Positions 1-7,854 are shown, numbered from the stretch's first letter. The stretch: 28,542 nucleotides of DNA from an uncultured Lachnobacterium sp. (GCA_900550545.1 URSS01000033.1:1-28542); one strand, 5' to 3'. Numbers and translations are program-made. The notes: generated by a model from the sequence alone, not told the origin.

Positions 1-41
1 AGTTATTATTGAATTTTCAAGGTGCATAGGCACATTTTAAT

Positions 42-1121
42 GTGCGAAGTTTGAGTAATAAAATAAAAGTATCACTAAAAGAAAATAATAATAACATACA
101 ACGATATTCACAAGAAAAGGAATCAAACGCAGTTGGAATGGTTATGGATGAAGATACTGAAAGCCCTATTACGGATGCAACGATAAAGATTTTTGAATCT
201 GATACAAATAAATTAGTAGCAACAGTTAATTCTGATAAAAATGGGCGGTTCCAAATAATAGGCCTTGAAGATAATGTATATGATTGGATTGTAGAAAAGA
301 ATGGATATCAAGTAGCACAATATCTGAAATATGATGTATGCAGAGGAGATATAGCTTCTATATTTAGTTTTTATTTGTCAAAAGGAACAACAATAAAAAA
401 GATTTGTAAGAACACAAACGAACAGGACATAAGCAATTCTGGAGAAAATCTTAATGAAGCTATATATGATATACAAAGTGCGCGCTCTAGTTCATTTAGT
501 TCAGCTCCTAAATTAAAAAAGTTTACTGTGGGAAAGCAAAAAAAACAGGTTGAACGATATCAGTATTTGTGTTATGTAGTAGCTAGTGAAGCAATGGGTT
601 ATTATCAATGCACAGCGAAAAATATGACTGACACTCAGATAAAAAATTATTATGCGGCACAAGCAGTTGCAGCTAATACAATGCTGGAATATGTATCTGC
701 AGTAAGTCATAAGCATGCATCTGACGGATATACTATCTGCGATACAACTCATTGTCAAAGATATGACACTACAAAAACAACAAAATTTGTGATCGATGGA
801 GTTGGTACTGTATGCTATAGAATAAACGGGGATTGGTATTCATTTATTCAGGTGTATAAAGATAATTCAAAATATAAGTATATACAAGGAATGTACTTTG
901 CACATTGTGCTGGAAAAACAAAAACTGATTCTCAAGATCCGTCTCTCAAATCTGTTACATGTTCAGATTTAAACGGACCTCACACATCAATATCAGGACA
1001 TGGTAAAGGATTGTGTCAGGAAGGTGCAGCGTATAAAGCAAAACAAGGTAAATCTTGGCAAGCAATTTTGAAATATTATTATAATTCCACAACATCATTG
1101 TTTTGCCAACATGAAAAATAA
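42..1121 (+). CDS. SpoIID/LytB-domain protein with an N-terminal carboxypeptidase-regulatory-like domain
   Basis: The C-terminal half matches the SpoIID family, whose members are lytic transglycosylases acting on denuded glycan strands of peptidoglycan. Visible family features are VVASEAMG (residues 179-186, with Glu183 in the place of the catalytic Glu of the VxAxEMP motif), the AQAVAANT helix near 206-213, GYTICDTTHCQ (229-239), and GHGKGLCQEGA plus KQGKSWQAILKYYY near the end. Residues about 28-113 read like a carboxypeptidase regulatory-like beta-sandwich. No signal peptide or membrane segment is visible, which is odd for a wall enzyme. The GTG start lies inside a small hairpin (30-45) with no ribosome binding site; TTG at 51 is an alternative, and an in-frame stop at 27-29 rules out a longer protein. 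The gene is more AT-rich than its neighbours, suggesting transfer. Domain call fairly sure; exact start and export unknown. Confidence 0.8.
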   Translation: MRSLSNKIKVSLKENNNNIQRYSQEKESNAVGMVMDEDTESPITDATIKIFESDTNKLVATVNSDKNGRFQIIGLEDNVYDWIVEKNGYQVAQYLKYDVCRGDIASIFSFYLSKGTTIKKICKNTNEQDISNSGENLNEAIYDIQSARSSSFSSAPKLKKFTVGKQKKQVERYQYLCYVVASEAMGYYQCTAKNMTDTQIKNYYAAQAVAANTMLEYVSAVSHKHASDGYTICDTTHCQRYDTTKTTKFVIDGVGTVCYRINGDWYSFIQVYKDNSKYKYIQGMYFAHCAGKTKTDSQDPSLKSVTCSDLNGPHTSISGHGKGLCQEGAAYKAKQGKSWQAILKYYYNSTTSLFCQHEK

Positions 1122-1141
1122 ATAGAGGTTTTAATGATTAT

Positions 1142-1834
1142 ATGAACAAGACAAAAATTGTAATGATCGAATGCATTCTGTTAGCTGTCAACATTGTAGC
1201 TTGTGGTAAAACAGAAGTCGAACAGACTCCGGCATTTCCGCTTACACAGGAAAAAGTAACGCAGGAAGAAGTACCTGCCGAATTACCGGACAGTATTGTA
1301 GATTATGATACATGGACAAGAGAGACACCATGGTGCAAAATCGCAGAATCCGACGATGCTGCAATCTATGCCAACGCAGATGATAATACTTCGCTATATG
1401 TGGAATGGAATCATGCTTTTACAAAGTGTAATTGGGAAAACGGCAGGGATTTGGAATCGGATATTACGATGAAAGAGCAGGATATTGACAAGGACGGAGA
1501 AAAAGAACTGCTTGTCGTTTTACATAATGTGACAGGAAGCGGCACGGGCGAGGACGAACTGCATGTGTTGGAAACAAAAAACAAGAGCGGATTTGAGGCA
1601 TACCATGTACCAATGAATTCGTTTTGGAACTGGGTAAAAACGGTAGCGCATGCCAATAAAACGAAAGCAGATATTGCGGATTGTCTTTTGTATACCACGG
1701 ATCTGACAGAGGAAGGCATTACGGTGTGGGCAGATATTTATGATACGGATATGCAGGAACTGGGGAATATCACAGTCGACTTCGTATGGAACGAAAAAAG
1801 TTTGCAGGTGACACAGTACACTTATAAAATGTAG
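1142..1834 (+). CDS. Putative lipoprotein, unknown function
   Basis: The 230-residue protein starts with a short hydrophobic segment ending in the lipobox IVAC, with Cys21 as the predicted lipidated residue, so it is probably anchored to the outer face of the membrane. The middle contains DIDKDGEKELLVV, an FG-GAP/VCBS-like acidic loop that in related proteins can bind calcium. I do not recognise a specific family. It starts 20 bases after the SpoIID-like gene and is followed by a good terminator, so the two could share a transcript. A weak AGAGG precedes the ATG at rather long distance. Confidence 0.7.
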   Translation: MNKTKIVMIECILLAVNIVACGKTEVEQTPAFPLTQEKVTQEEVPAELPDSIVDYDTWTRETPWCKIAESDDAAIYANADDNTSLYVEWNHAFTKCNWENGRDLESDITMKEQDIDKDGEKELLVVLHNVTGSGTGEDELHVLETKNKSGFEAYHVPMNSFWNWVKTVAHANKTKADIADCLLYTTDLTEEGITVWADIYDTDMQELGNITVDFVWNEKSLQVTQYTYKM

Positions 1835-1869
1835 AAAAAAGCGGGCGAATGTTTTTCCCCGCTTTTTTA
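1835..1869 (+). terminator. Rho-independent terminator after the lipoprotein gene
   Basis: Perfect 11-bp stem (AAAAAAGCGGG pairing with CCCGCTTTTTT) around a 12-nt loop, starting directly after the stop codon. The A/T ends make it potentially bidirectional. A second perfect 7-bp hairpin (GTGCGCC/GGCGCAC, 1871-1888) follows immediately. Confidence 0.85.
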
Positions 1870-1915
1870 TGTGCGCCTTGCGGCGCACGTCACTAATTAA
1901 TTTCCTGAATTTTTC

Positions 1916-1946
1916 TTGACTTGAACCTCAAGGTACGGCTTATAAT
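1916..1946 (+). promoter_or_regulatory. Promoter with 19-bp spacer, MerR-type geometry
   Basis: TTGACT (1916-1921) and TATAAT (1941-1946) are separated by 19 bp instead of 17. The spacer side carries a small inverted repeat, CTTGA-ACC-TCAAG. A long spacer with an internal dyad is the classic layout of promoters activated by MerR-family regulators. It drives the GLUG-repeat protein gene starting at 2007. No merR-type gene is in the window. Confidence 0.6.
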
Positions 1947-2006
1947 AATATAAATATCATAGGTTGGTTCTTCCTATAGGAGGATTCGAGTGAAAGGAGT
2001 GGGACA

Positions 2007-3596
2007 ATGAAAAAAATACTGACATTATCTCTGGCTGCACTGATGGCATTTTCTGCACCTGCAAATGCTGTATTAGCAGCACCGGATACAAAGGTAGAAG
2101 CTTTATCGGTGAATGTGAAGGCAGCAAAAGCAACCGCAATCTCAACAGTAGAGGATTTAAAGGCGATGGAGAGCAATCCATCAGGGAATTATTATCTTGC
2201 AAAGGATATCAAATTGCCTGCAGATTTCCAGCTGTTTGGGGACAGAGATCATCCATTTAAGGGACAGCTTGATGGTAAAGGGCACAAGCTGACCGGTTAT
2301 ACTTACAAGAGCTCAAGCTGGGCTGAGAATGCAGGTATTTTCGGATATGCGAACGGTGCCGTATTTAAAAATATCTCTGTTACCGGTGTAGATATTAATC
2401 TTCAGGATGGTGGAACGATAGGAACATTGGTATGCAGCGCTACGAACTGTACCTTTGATCAGATCAAAACCTCCGGAAAGATCTCCGTCAAGGGGGAAGC
2501 TGCTTATATTGGCGGAATCGTACATGCGAATGATGAGAAGGCAGTGATAAAGAATTGTGTGAATGCTATCAATATCACAGTGGATGTCAGAGGAACAGCA
2601 GATAGCTCACCTTCCTGCGATGTCGGAGGAATCACAAGGATTGCATCCGGCAGTTCATCAAAGTCACTATTACAGAATTGTACCAATAAAGGAACGATCA
2701 AGATCACTTATAAGCCGAGTGACGAATGGGGCGGAAGTGAATTTACAATATCCGGTGTAGCAAATTCCTTTTATGGGAAAAAAGTAGTTAAAAACTGTAA
2801 AAACACCGGAGCAATCACCTGTACGATTGAAAAGGCAGCAGAAGGATTCGGGACAAAAGCGAATATCGCCGGTGTCATAGGAGAGAGCAATAGTGGAATC
2901 GATTCCTGCTCGAATACCGGTAAGATCACCTTGAACGCGAATGTATCAAATATGACCGGAATCGATGTAGCAGGCGTGGTCGGTGATACGACCCATATAG
3001 GAACAAAGATGGTAAAATCCTTCAATACAGGAGCCATTACAGTGACAGCAAATGCACCGCGCAGCGCCGTTGTAGGAGGTGTGGCAGTCATCGTCAATGA
3101 TATCACACAGTCCTATAATAAGGGAAAAGTCACTGTGAATGTGAAGTCCGGCGGCGATGCAACTGTAGGTGGTCTGGCAGGACAGGCAACCGCAAATGTA
3201 CAGAATTGTTACAATACAGGTGCGGTATCCCTGTCGGCAAAGAAATTATCATATGTTGGTGGACTGGTTGGAAGTGCATCCGTATTCGATCAGTTTATCA
3301 AATATAACTATTCCACAGGAAAGGTGACAGGTTCTTCCAAGCAGGTATTCAAGGGAAATGTGCTCGGATACTATACAGGTTCTTATGATGCACAAAAGAG
3401 GAATGTCTATGACAACTACTATACGGGATCAGGTAAAGCATACGGAGGACAGGACTTTACATGGAAACCTTATATGGGTACTGCGAAAAAGGTTTCTGCC
3501 ATCACAGCTGGTAATTGTTCAAAATTAGCTTCAAAGCTTTGGACATATTCAAGTAAACAGAAACGAATGATCCTGAAAAATAATAAAGAGAAGTAA
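2007..3596 (+). CDS. Secreted GLUG-repeat (beta-helix-like) surface protein
   Basis: The protein begins with a clear Sec signal peptide (MKKILTLSLAALMAFSAPANA, probable cleavage after Ala21 or in the VLAAP region). From about residue 70 to 470 it consists of repeated glycine-rich units such as GGIV, GGLAGQ and GGLVGS, each followed by NCxNTGxIT or NYSTGKVT strands. This is the GLUG-type repeat found in secreted adhesin-like and IgA-protease-associated proteins and likely forms a right-handed beta-solenoid. No sortase motif, SLH domain or membrane anchor is visible, so attachment is unclear. The start is fixed by GAAAGGAGTGGG just upstream. Its promoter has MerR-type spacing. The substrate or binding partner cannot be inferred. 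Confidence 0.85.
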   Translation: MKKILTLSLAALMAFSAPANAVLAAPDTKVEALSVNVKAAKATAISTVEDLKAMESNPSGNYYLAKDIKLPADFQLFGDRDHPFKGQLDGKGHKLTGYTYKSSSWAENAGIFGYANGAVFKNISVTGVDINLQDGGTIGTLVCSATNCTFDQIKTSGKISVKGEAAYIGGIVHANDEKAVIKNCVNAINITVDVRGTADSSPSCDVGGITRIASGSSSKSLLQNCTNKGTIKITYKPSDEWGGSEFTISGVANSFYGKKVVKNCKNTGAITCTIEKAAEGFGTKANIAGVIGESNSGIDSCSNTGKITLNANVSNMTGIDVAGVVGDTTHIGTKMVKSFNTGAITVTANAPRSAVVGGVAVIVNDITQSYNKGKVTVNVKSGGDATVGGLAGQATANVQNCYNTGAVSLSAKKLSYVGGLVGSASVFDQFIKYNYSTGKVTGSSKQVFKGNVLGYYTGSYDAQKRNVYDNYYTGSGKAYGGQDFTWKPYMGTAKKVSAITAGNCSKLASKLWTYSSKQKRMILKNNKEK

Positions 3597-3761
3597 GATA
3601 TTTTCGATAATGCCGGGGTCTGCATTGCAGTTATAAGCATACTTCTTATTCCGGTTCTGGCTGGAGTAGTACTTATTTTGCATGTGGGGATGAAACCGAG
3701 CGACGGAGACAATCAATGGGGACAAAAGCAGGAAGCATATGAAGTAAAACCGCATATATGA
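3597..3761 (+). pseudogene. C-terminal remnant of a DUF805-like membrane protein
   Basis: Directly after the TAA of the GLUG gene, and in the same frame, 54 codons stay open to a TGA at 3759-3761. They encode a hydrophobic segment (ISILLIPVLAGVVLIL) followed by GMKPSDGDNQWGQK. A final membrane helix followed by a PGDNxxG-like tail is typical of the C-terminus of DUF805 proteins. There is no start codon with a ribosome binding site and the N-terminal helices are missing, so this reads as the stump left by a deletion. The family assignment is from memory of the motif. Confidence 0.45.
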
Positions 3762-3773
3762 GTTTTAAATTTG

Positions 3774-3809
3774 AAAAAAGCTGGCGAATGAGATTTCGCC
3801 GGCTTTTTT
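3774..3809 (+). terminator. Rho-independent terminator
   Basis: Stem AAAAAAGC-T-GGCGAA pairing with TTCGCC-G-GCTTTTTT (one T-G wobble) and ending in six Ts. It ends the GLUG-gene/DUF805-remnant transcript just before the VanR-like gene. Confidence 0.85.
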
Positions 3810-3864
3810 AATGTGTTATGATAAGAAAAGAGTTCGGAAAGTAAGAAGGGATAAAACGACAGAT

Positions 3865-4617
3865 ATGGATACATGGAACATTCTTATTGTAGATGACGAA
3901 AAAGAAATCACGGATCTTCTGGAAGTGTACCTTTCAAGTGAGGGATACCGTGTATTTAAATTTTATTGCGGGCAGGACGCTTTGGATTGCATTGAAAGAG
4001 AACACATTGATCTGGCAATCCTGGATGTGATGCTGCCGGATGTGGACGGCTTTACGCTGTGTCGGAAGATTCGGGAGAAATATTTTTTCCCGGTGATCAT
4101 GCTGACAGCTAAAATAGAAGAGACGGACAAGATCAACGGAATCATGCTTGGTGCCGATGATTATATCACGAAGCCGTTTCAGCCTTTGGAACTACTGGCA
4201 AGAGTCAAAGGCCAGTTGCGCAGGGCAAAGCAATATAATCAGGCAGCAGGTGTGACACAAACAGGAAATCATCCAACAACATCAGAGCCGGGAGAAAGTG
4301 AAGCGGAAAATTCCGGGGAGATTTACGACATCCGGGGACTGGAGGTAAATGTGAACACTCACACCTGTAGCTTATATGGCGAAAATCTGGAATTTACACC
4401 GATTGAATTTGAAATTCTGCGTTATCTGTGCCGGCACTTGAATGAGGCGGTCACTTCCGAAGAATTGTTTGAAAGTGTCTGGAAAGAAAAGTATTATGAC
4501 AGCAACAATACGGTGTTTGTGCATATCAGCAGGATACGGGAGAAAATGCATGAAAACAGCAGAAAACCGAAGTTTATCAAGACCGTCTGGGGCATTGGAT
4601 ATAAATTGGAGGAGTAG
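3865..4617 (+). CDS. VanR-like OmpR-family response regulator
   Basis: Receiver domain at residues 1-120 with the acidic pair in ILIVDDE, phosphoacceptor Asp54 in LAILDVMLPD, the conserved Thr/Ala of MLTAK and Lys of ITKPFQPLE. A linker of about 35 residues is followed by a winged-helix DNA-binding domain ending in KTVWGIGYKLEE. FKFYCGQDALDCIE, ADDYITKPFQPLELLARVKGQLRR and the VNVNTHTC region closely resemble the VanR proteins of enterococcal glycopeptide-resistance clusters. An in-frame ATG at 3811 abuts the terminator, so ATG 3865, preceded by AGAAGGG, is preferred (250 residues). The gene nearly touches its kinase gene. No vanH/A/X-type genes are nearby, so glycopeptide resistance should not be assumed; the likely target is the downstream peptidase gene. 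Confidence 0.88.
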   Translation: MDTWNILIVDDEKEITDLLEVYLSSEGYRVFKFYCGQDALDCIEREHIDLAILDVMLPDVDGFTLCRKIREKYFFPVIMLTAKIEETDKINGIMLGADDYITKPFQPLELLARVKGQLRRAKQYNQAAGVTQTGNHPTTSEPGESEAENSGEIYDIRGLEVNVNTHTCSLYGENLEFTPIEFEILRYLCRHLNEAVTSEELFESVWKEKYYDSNNTVFVHISRIREKMHENSRKPKFIKTVWGIGYKLEE

Positions 4618-4620
4618 AGG

Positions 4621-5712
4621 ATGAACAAAGCAGAATTGTTGCGCCAATGGCGAAGACGATATTTTTTTCATATGTTTCTGTGCATCTGTATCCTTGCGGT
4701 AGGGTATATCGTCGGTGCATTTCTCTGCAGTCAGATTGTGTGGTATCCGGAGGATCCGGGGTATCTGATCTTTAAGTGGATGCAGGCACATGTTGTCACG
4801 ATCACGTTTGTGTGCGTGTTTCTGATTGCCATTGCCGATGCGCTGCGCATGTTCGCCAAAATCGCGGATGGCATGGAAAAGGTACAGATGTCAGTTCCCA
4901 AAATGTATTCCGATAAAAATGAGCTGATTGAACTTCCGAAGCAGTTTACTGAGCTGGAGCGGCAGATGAATCAGGTGCGGTTGCAGAATTATACAAATGC
5001 GCAGGCAGCCAAAGAAGCAAATCAGCGCAAAAACGATATGATCATGTATATGGCACATGACTTGAAGACACCGCTCACTTCGGTGATTGGATATCTGACA
5101 CTTGTCAGTCAGGAGCCGGATATACCGGAGGATGCCCGGAAAAAATACATTGATATCGCATTGAAAAAAGCGCTGCATTTAGAGGACTTAATCAATGAAT
5201 TTTTCGACATAACCAGATTTAATTTTACCCATATGTTTCTCGAAAAGTCGAAAATCAATCTGTCCATGATGTTAGAACAGATGGTAAGTGAATTTGCACA
5301 GGAATTCCGAAAGAAAAATCTGACGGCCAGGCTGCAGATTGAAGATCACATTGAGATGCTTTGCGATGTGGAAAAGATGGAACGGGTTTTTGATAATCTG
5401 TTGAAAAACATTGTAAATTACAGTTATCCGGATACGAAGATCGAGGTTTCCATGAACAAAACACCAGAGGGCAACATCCGGATCGTCACAACAAACCACG
5501 GAAAAACAATTCCGGAAGAAATGCAGGAGCATATTTTTGAACAGTTTTTCCGTATGGACAGTTCGAGAAATTCCGATACCGGAGGTTCCGGCCTGGGACT
5601 TGCAGTAACGCGTGAGATTGTAGAACTGCATGGAGGAACGATTCGCTGCCAGAGCAGGATGGAAGAAATTCAGTTTATTATAGAGCTTCCGGGCGGACTG
5701 AAAGAAAACTGA
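4621..5712 (+). CDS. VanS-like sensor histidine kinase
   Basis: 363 residues with two membrane helices (about 16-38 and 57-77) around a short extracellular loop of roughly 20 residues, then a linker, the dimerisation/phosphoacceptor motif MAHDLKTPLTSVIGYL (His146) and a HATPase domain with N-box NLLKNIVNYS and G-boxes SDTGGSGLGLAV. The RKNDMIMYMAHDLKTPLTS stretch and the short sensor resemble VanS proteins. It begins 3 bases after the stop codon of the response regulator, so the pair is co-transcribed. The small sensor domain suggests membrane-level or cell-envelope sensing; the ligand is unknown. Confidence 0.87.
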   Translation: MNKAELLRQWRRRYFFHMFLCICILAVGYIVGAFLCSQIVWYPEDPGYLIFKWMQAHVVTITFVCVFLIAIADALRMFAKIADGMEKVQMSVPKMYSDKNELIELPKQFTELERQMNQVRLQNYTNAQAAKEANQRKNDMIMYMAHDLKTPLTSVIGYLTLVSQEPDIPEDARKKYIDIALKKALHLEDLINEFFDITRFNFTHMFLEKSKINLSMMLEQMVSEFAQEFRKKNLTARLQIEDHIEMLCDVEKMERVFDNLLKNIVNYSYPDTKIEVSMNKTPEGNIRIVTTNHGKTIPEEMQEHIFEQFFRMDSSRNSDTGGSGLGLAVTREIVELHGGTIRCQSRMEEIQFIIELPGGLKEN

Positions 5713-5726
5713 TGTGAAACGGTCAA

Positions 5727-5781
5727 TTTAAGAAGTTTGTAAGAATTTTGACAGAATACAGTTAAGAACACCCCTTATTCT
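5727..5781 (+). promoter_or_regulatory. Tandem 11-bp repeat operator and promoter of the C39-like peptidase gene
   Basis: Consecutive 11-bp units TTTAAGAAGTT, TGTAAGAATTT and TGACAGAATAC (5727-5759) are followed by AGTTAAGAACA (5760-5770, motif shifted by one base). Direct repeats of 11 bp are how OmpR/PhoB-type regulators dock as tandem dimers. A -10-like TATTCT sits at 5776-5781, just downstream, as in activator-dependent promoters lacking a normal -35. The obvious regulator is the adjacent VanR-like protein. Confidence 0.6.
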
Positions 5782-5823
5782 TGTGGTTTACTATAAGTAA
5801 ATCATTGGAAAAGGGGTATTTTT

Positions 5824-6666
5824 ATGCAGCAGACAAGCATACAAAGACAACAGAATGCGATAAGACAGGAAAATGGAAAAAGGCGCATCGACAGAAAAAG
5901 AAGACGTATAAGGCAGATCCGGAGACGATGCCTTTGCTTGTTTGCCATACTATTGATTCTTGCTGCGCTGTTGACACATTTATCCACCGTGCAGGAGGTG
6001 GTCGTGCGACTGGCGCAGGGGCTGGTAACAGGCAAAACATTAGAAAAAGAAGATTACCCGCAAAGCCTCATTGATCTGTATGAGAGAAATGCAGAGGCAA
6101 GGCAATTTGTACTTGATTACAAAACAAAGAAAGATGACAATACAGCGATTGATGTGTCTGCGGATGTAAATGCAGGCGAAATACCGCTTTTTCTACAGTG
6201 GGACGAGCGATGGGGGTACCGGTCCTATGGAGGGGATTTTCTTGCTGTGACAGGATGTGGACCGACTGCACTTTCCATGGTGTATGTGGGGCTTACCGGC
6301 GATACTTCGATGAATCCCTATGAAGTCGCAAAGCGTGCGGAAAAGGAAGGCTATTATGTGGAAGGAAGCGGTTCGGCATGGAGCATGATGACCGGACTTG
6401 CATCGGAACTTGGCTTGTCGGCAAAAGAACTCGGACTTGACGCAGATTTGATCCGGAAAAAGTTAGAACAGGGACATCCAATCATTTGTATTATGGGACC
6501 GGGAGATTTTACAACGACTGGCCATTACATTGTACTGACCGCGGTGTCATCCGATGGAAGCATTGTTGTGCATGATCCAAACAGCAGGAAGAACAGTGAC
6601 AGAACCTGGGACGTAGAAAAACTGATGGCACAGACAAAGAATCTCTGGGTATATGAGAAAAAATAG
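5824..6666 (+). CDS. Membrane-anchored C39-like cysteine peptidase
   Basis: A basic N-terminus (about residues 18-35) leads into one membrane helix (about 36-52), giving a type II orientation with the enzyme outside. The C-terminal 160 residues form a papain-like fold of the peptidase C39-like group: Gln125 in FLQWDERW (oxyanion hole), Cys145 in TGCGPTALSM (nucleophile), His234 in TGHYIVL, and Asp251/Asn253 in VHDPNS. All expected active-site residues are present. It is not fused to an ABC transporter, so it is not a bacteriocin-leader exporter; cleavage of wall-associated peptides or proteins is more likely (inference). The ATG follows AAAAGGGG. The gene lies behind the tandem-repeat promoter and downstream of the VanR/VanS-like pair, suggesting an envelope-stress output. 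Confidence 0.82.
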   Translation: MQQTSIQRQQNAIRQENGKRRIDRKRRRIRQIRRRCLCLFAILLILAALLTHLSTVQEVVVRLAQGLVTGKTLEKEDYPQSLIDLYERNAEARQFVLDYKTKKDDNTAIDVSADVNAGEIPLFLQWDERWGYRSYGGDFLAVTGCGPTALSMVYVGLTGDTSMNPYEVAKRAEKEGYYVEGSGSAWSMMTGLASELGLSAKELGLDADLIRKKLEQGHPIICIMGPGDFTTTGHYIVLTAVSSDGSIVVHDPNSRKNSDRTWDVEKLMAQTKNLWVYEKK

Positions 6667-6693
6667 TGATTGGAAAATAGAAAGTCTGAAGGG

Positions 6694-6722
6694 TTGCATT
6701 TCCACACGAACCATCTTATAAT
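6694..6722 (+). promoter_or_regulatory. SigA-type promoter of the DUF1275 gene
   Basis: TTGCAT (6694-6699), 17-bp spacer, TATAAT (6717-6722). The leader contains an imperfect inverted repeat, GTTTGTGGCA (6730-6739) against TGCCACACAAAC (6758-6769), which could be an operator or an mRNA hairpin just ahead of the ribosome binding site. Confidence 0.7.
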
Positions 6723-6787
6723 AAACAAAGTTTGTGGCAAAGGAATGAAATTAGAAATGCCACACAAACGGAAAAAGGAATAAGGAA

Positions 6788-7477
6788 GTGAGTAAATTGC
6801 AATCCAAGCAGCAGCTACAGGAAGACATCCAGATGTCCGAGGCATTTATCACCAGTGTATTTCTGGCATTGTCCGGAGGATTTCAGGATGCATATACCTA
6901 TTTTACAAGAAATGAAGTATTCTCCAATGCACAGACCGGAAACATCGTACTTATGAGCACCCACCTGATGATGGGAGAATGGATGGATGTATTGCGTTAC
7001 CTGTGTCCGCTTCTGGCATTTGCCGGAGGCGTATTCTTCGCAGAGCGTATCCATATGTTGTTTAAATATGCCAAACGTCTGCATTGGCGGCAGGGAATTC
7101 TGCTTATGGAGATCATCATATTGTTTGCAGTCGGATTCATGCCTGCCAGATTTGATCTTCTTGCAACCGCACTCGTATCTTTCGCGTGCGCGATGCAGGT
7201 ACAGACCTTCCGGAAAGTAAGCGGTTACTCCTATGCAAGTACCATGTGTATCGGAAATCTCCGCAGTGGAACCGAAGCCTTCACCAGCTACCTCCACACC
7301 CATGATACCGAGAAACTCAAAAAAGCATTGTACTATTTTGGAATTATCTTATTCTTCGGACTCGGCGCCGGTATCGGCGGAAACCTTTCCATCCGATATG
7401 GATTCCACATCATCTGGGTATCCAGTGGTCTGCTTTTGATCAGTTTCTTACTCATGTTCGTAGAGAAGAAAGGATAA
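6788..7477 (+). CDS. YoaK family (DUF1275) integral membrane protein
   Basis: 229 residues with about six hydrophobic helices. Family hallmarks are LALSGGFQDAYTYF near the start, NAQTGNIVLM, and a mid-protein segment QTFRKVSGYSYASTMCIGNLRSG. The function is unknown; some relatives have been proposed to be transporters. Translation starts at GTG 6788 behind AAAAAGGA. It has its own consensus promoter and is separated from the downstream phosphate genes by a 476-bp gap, so it is probably monocistronic. Confidence 0.88.
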   Translation: MSKLQSKQQLQEDIQMSEAFITSVFLALSGGFQDAYTYFTRNEVFSNAQTGNIVLMSTHLMMGEWMDVLRYLCPLLAFAGGVFFAERIHMLFKYAKRLHWRQGILLMEIIILFAVGFMPARFDLLATALVSFACAMQVQTFRKVSGYSYASTMCIGNLRSGTEAFTSYLHTHDTEKLKKALYYFGIILFFGLGAGIGGNLSIRYGFHIIWVSSGLLLISFLLMFVEKKG

Positions 7478-7492
7478 TCATTGATATCATAT

Positions 7493-7520
7493 GATGATAC
7501 AAGAGGCCAAAGGTATCATC
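7493..7520. repeat. Perfect 8-bp inverted repeat after the DUF1275 gene
   Basis: GATGATAC and GTATCATC flank a 12-nt loop. No T-run follows, so this is not a convincing terminator; it may be the outer edge of the structured region described next. Confidence 0.5.
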
Positions 7521-7564
7521 GACGCATGCCTGCATGTAGTAATCTGGTGAATCATGTCCAGTGA

Positions 7565-7833
7565 GGATTTGTGCTGCCAAGCACAAATCCAACACGGCAG
7601 GATTGCCAACCAACAGGAAGAGGCACCATACTTCTTTTGGAAGAAAAATTTGCAACTGCTCCGCGGTTCCAGAAACCACGCAAATGGCGGAAACCGCACG
7701 AGCCTCCACAAAGCGCCCAAAACCGCTCGCGGAGTTAACTTGCAAATTTATCTGGAAAAAGAACGTATGGTGCCTCTTCCGTCGTCCCCCACCCGCAATC
7801 CCACCTTGGATGCGTCGCAGCACCTTCAAATCC
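7565..7833. repeat. Large inverted-repeat element (MITE-like or structured RNA)
   Basis: The 476-bp gap 7478-7953 has no credible gene but strong symmetry. The main arms are 7616-7664 and 7728-7780. Within them, GGAAGAGGCACCATAC (7616-7631) is the exact reverse complement of 7765-7780, AAATTTGCAA (7646-7655) of 7740-7749, and CTCCGCG of CGCGGAG. The loop is also structured (GCGGTTCC against GGAAACCGC). To the left lies a perfect 11-bp hairpin (GGATTTGTGCT/AGCACAAATCC, 7565-7590) and a small GGCA/TGCC hairpin; CAAATCC recurs at 7827-7833. Boundaries and target duplication are unclear. Long frames are open in both directions but look like by-products of the repeat. Confidence 0.65.
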
Positions 7834-7854
7834 GAACACAAATTTTGCATAAAC

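Noticed and set aside
3865..6666. Vancomycin resistance cluster
   Set aside because: Only the regulatory pair resembles Van proteins; no ligase, dehydrogenase or dipeptidase gene is present, and the downstream gene is a C39-like peptidase.
5824..6666. Bacteriocin-processing C39 exporter serving the leader peptides at 24981-25777
   Set aside because: The peptidase is not fused to an ABC transporter, faces outward from a single helix, lies 18 kb away, and the leaders lack a typical double-glycine site.
7565..7833. Retron or group II intron RNA
   Set aside because: No reverse transcriptase gene is in the window and I could not identify a domain V-like hairpin or an msr/msd layout.
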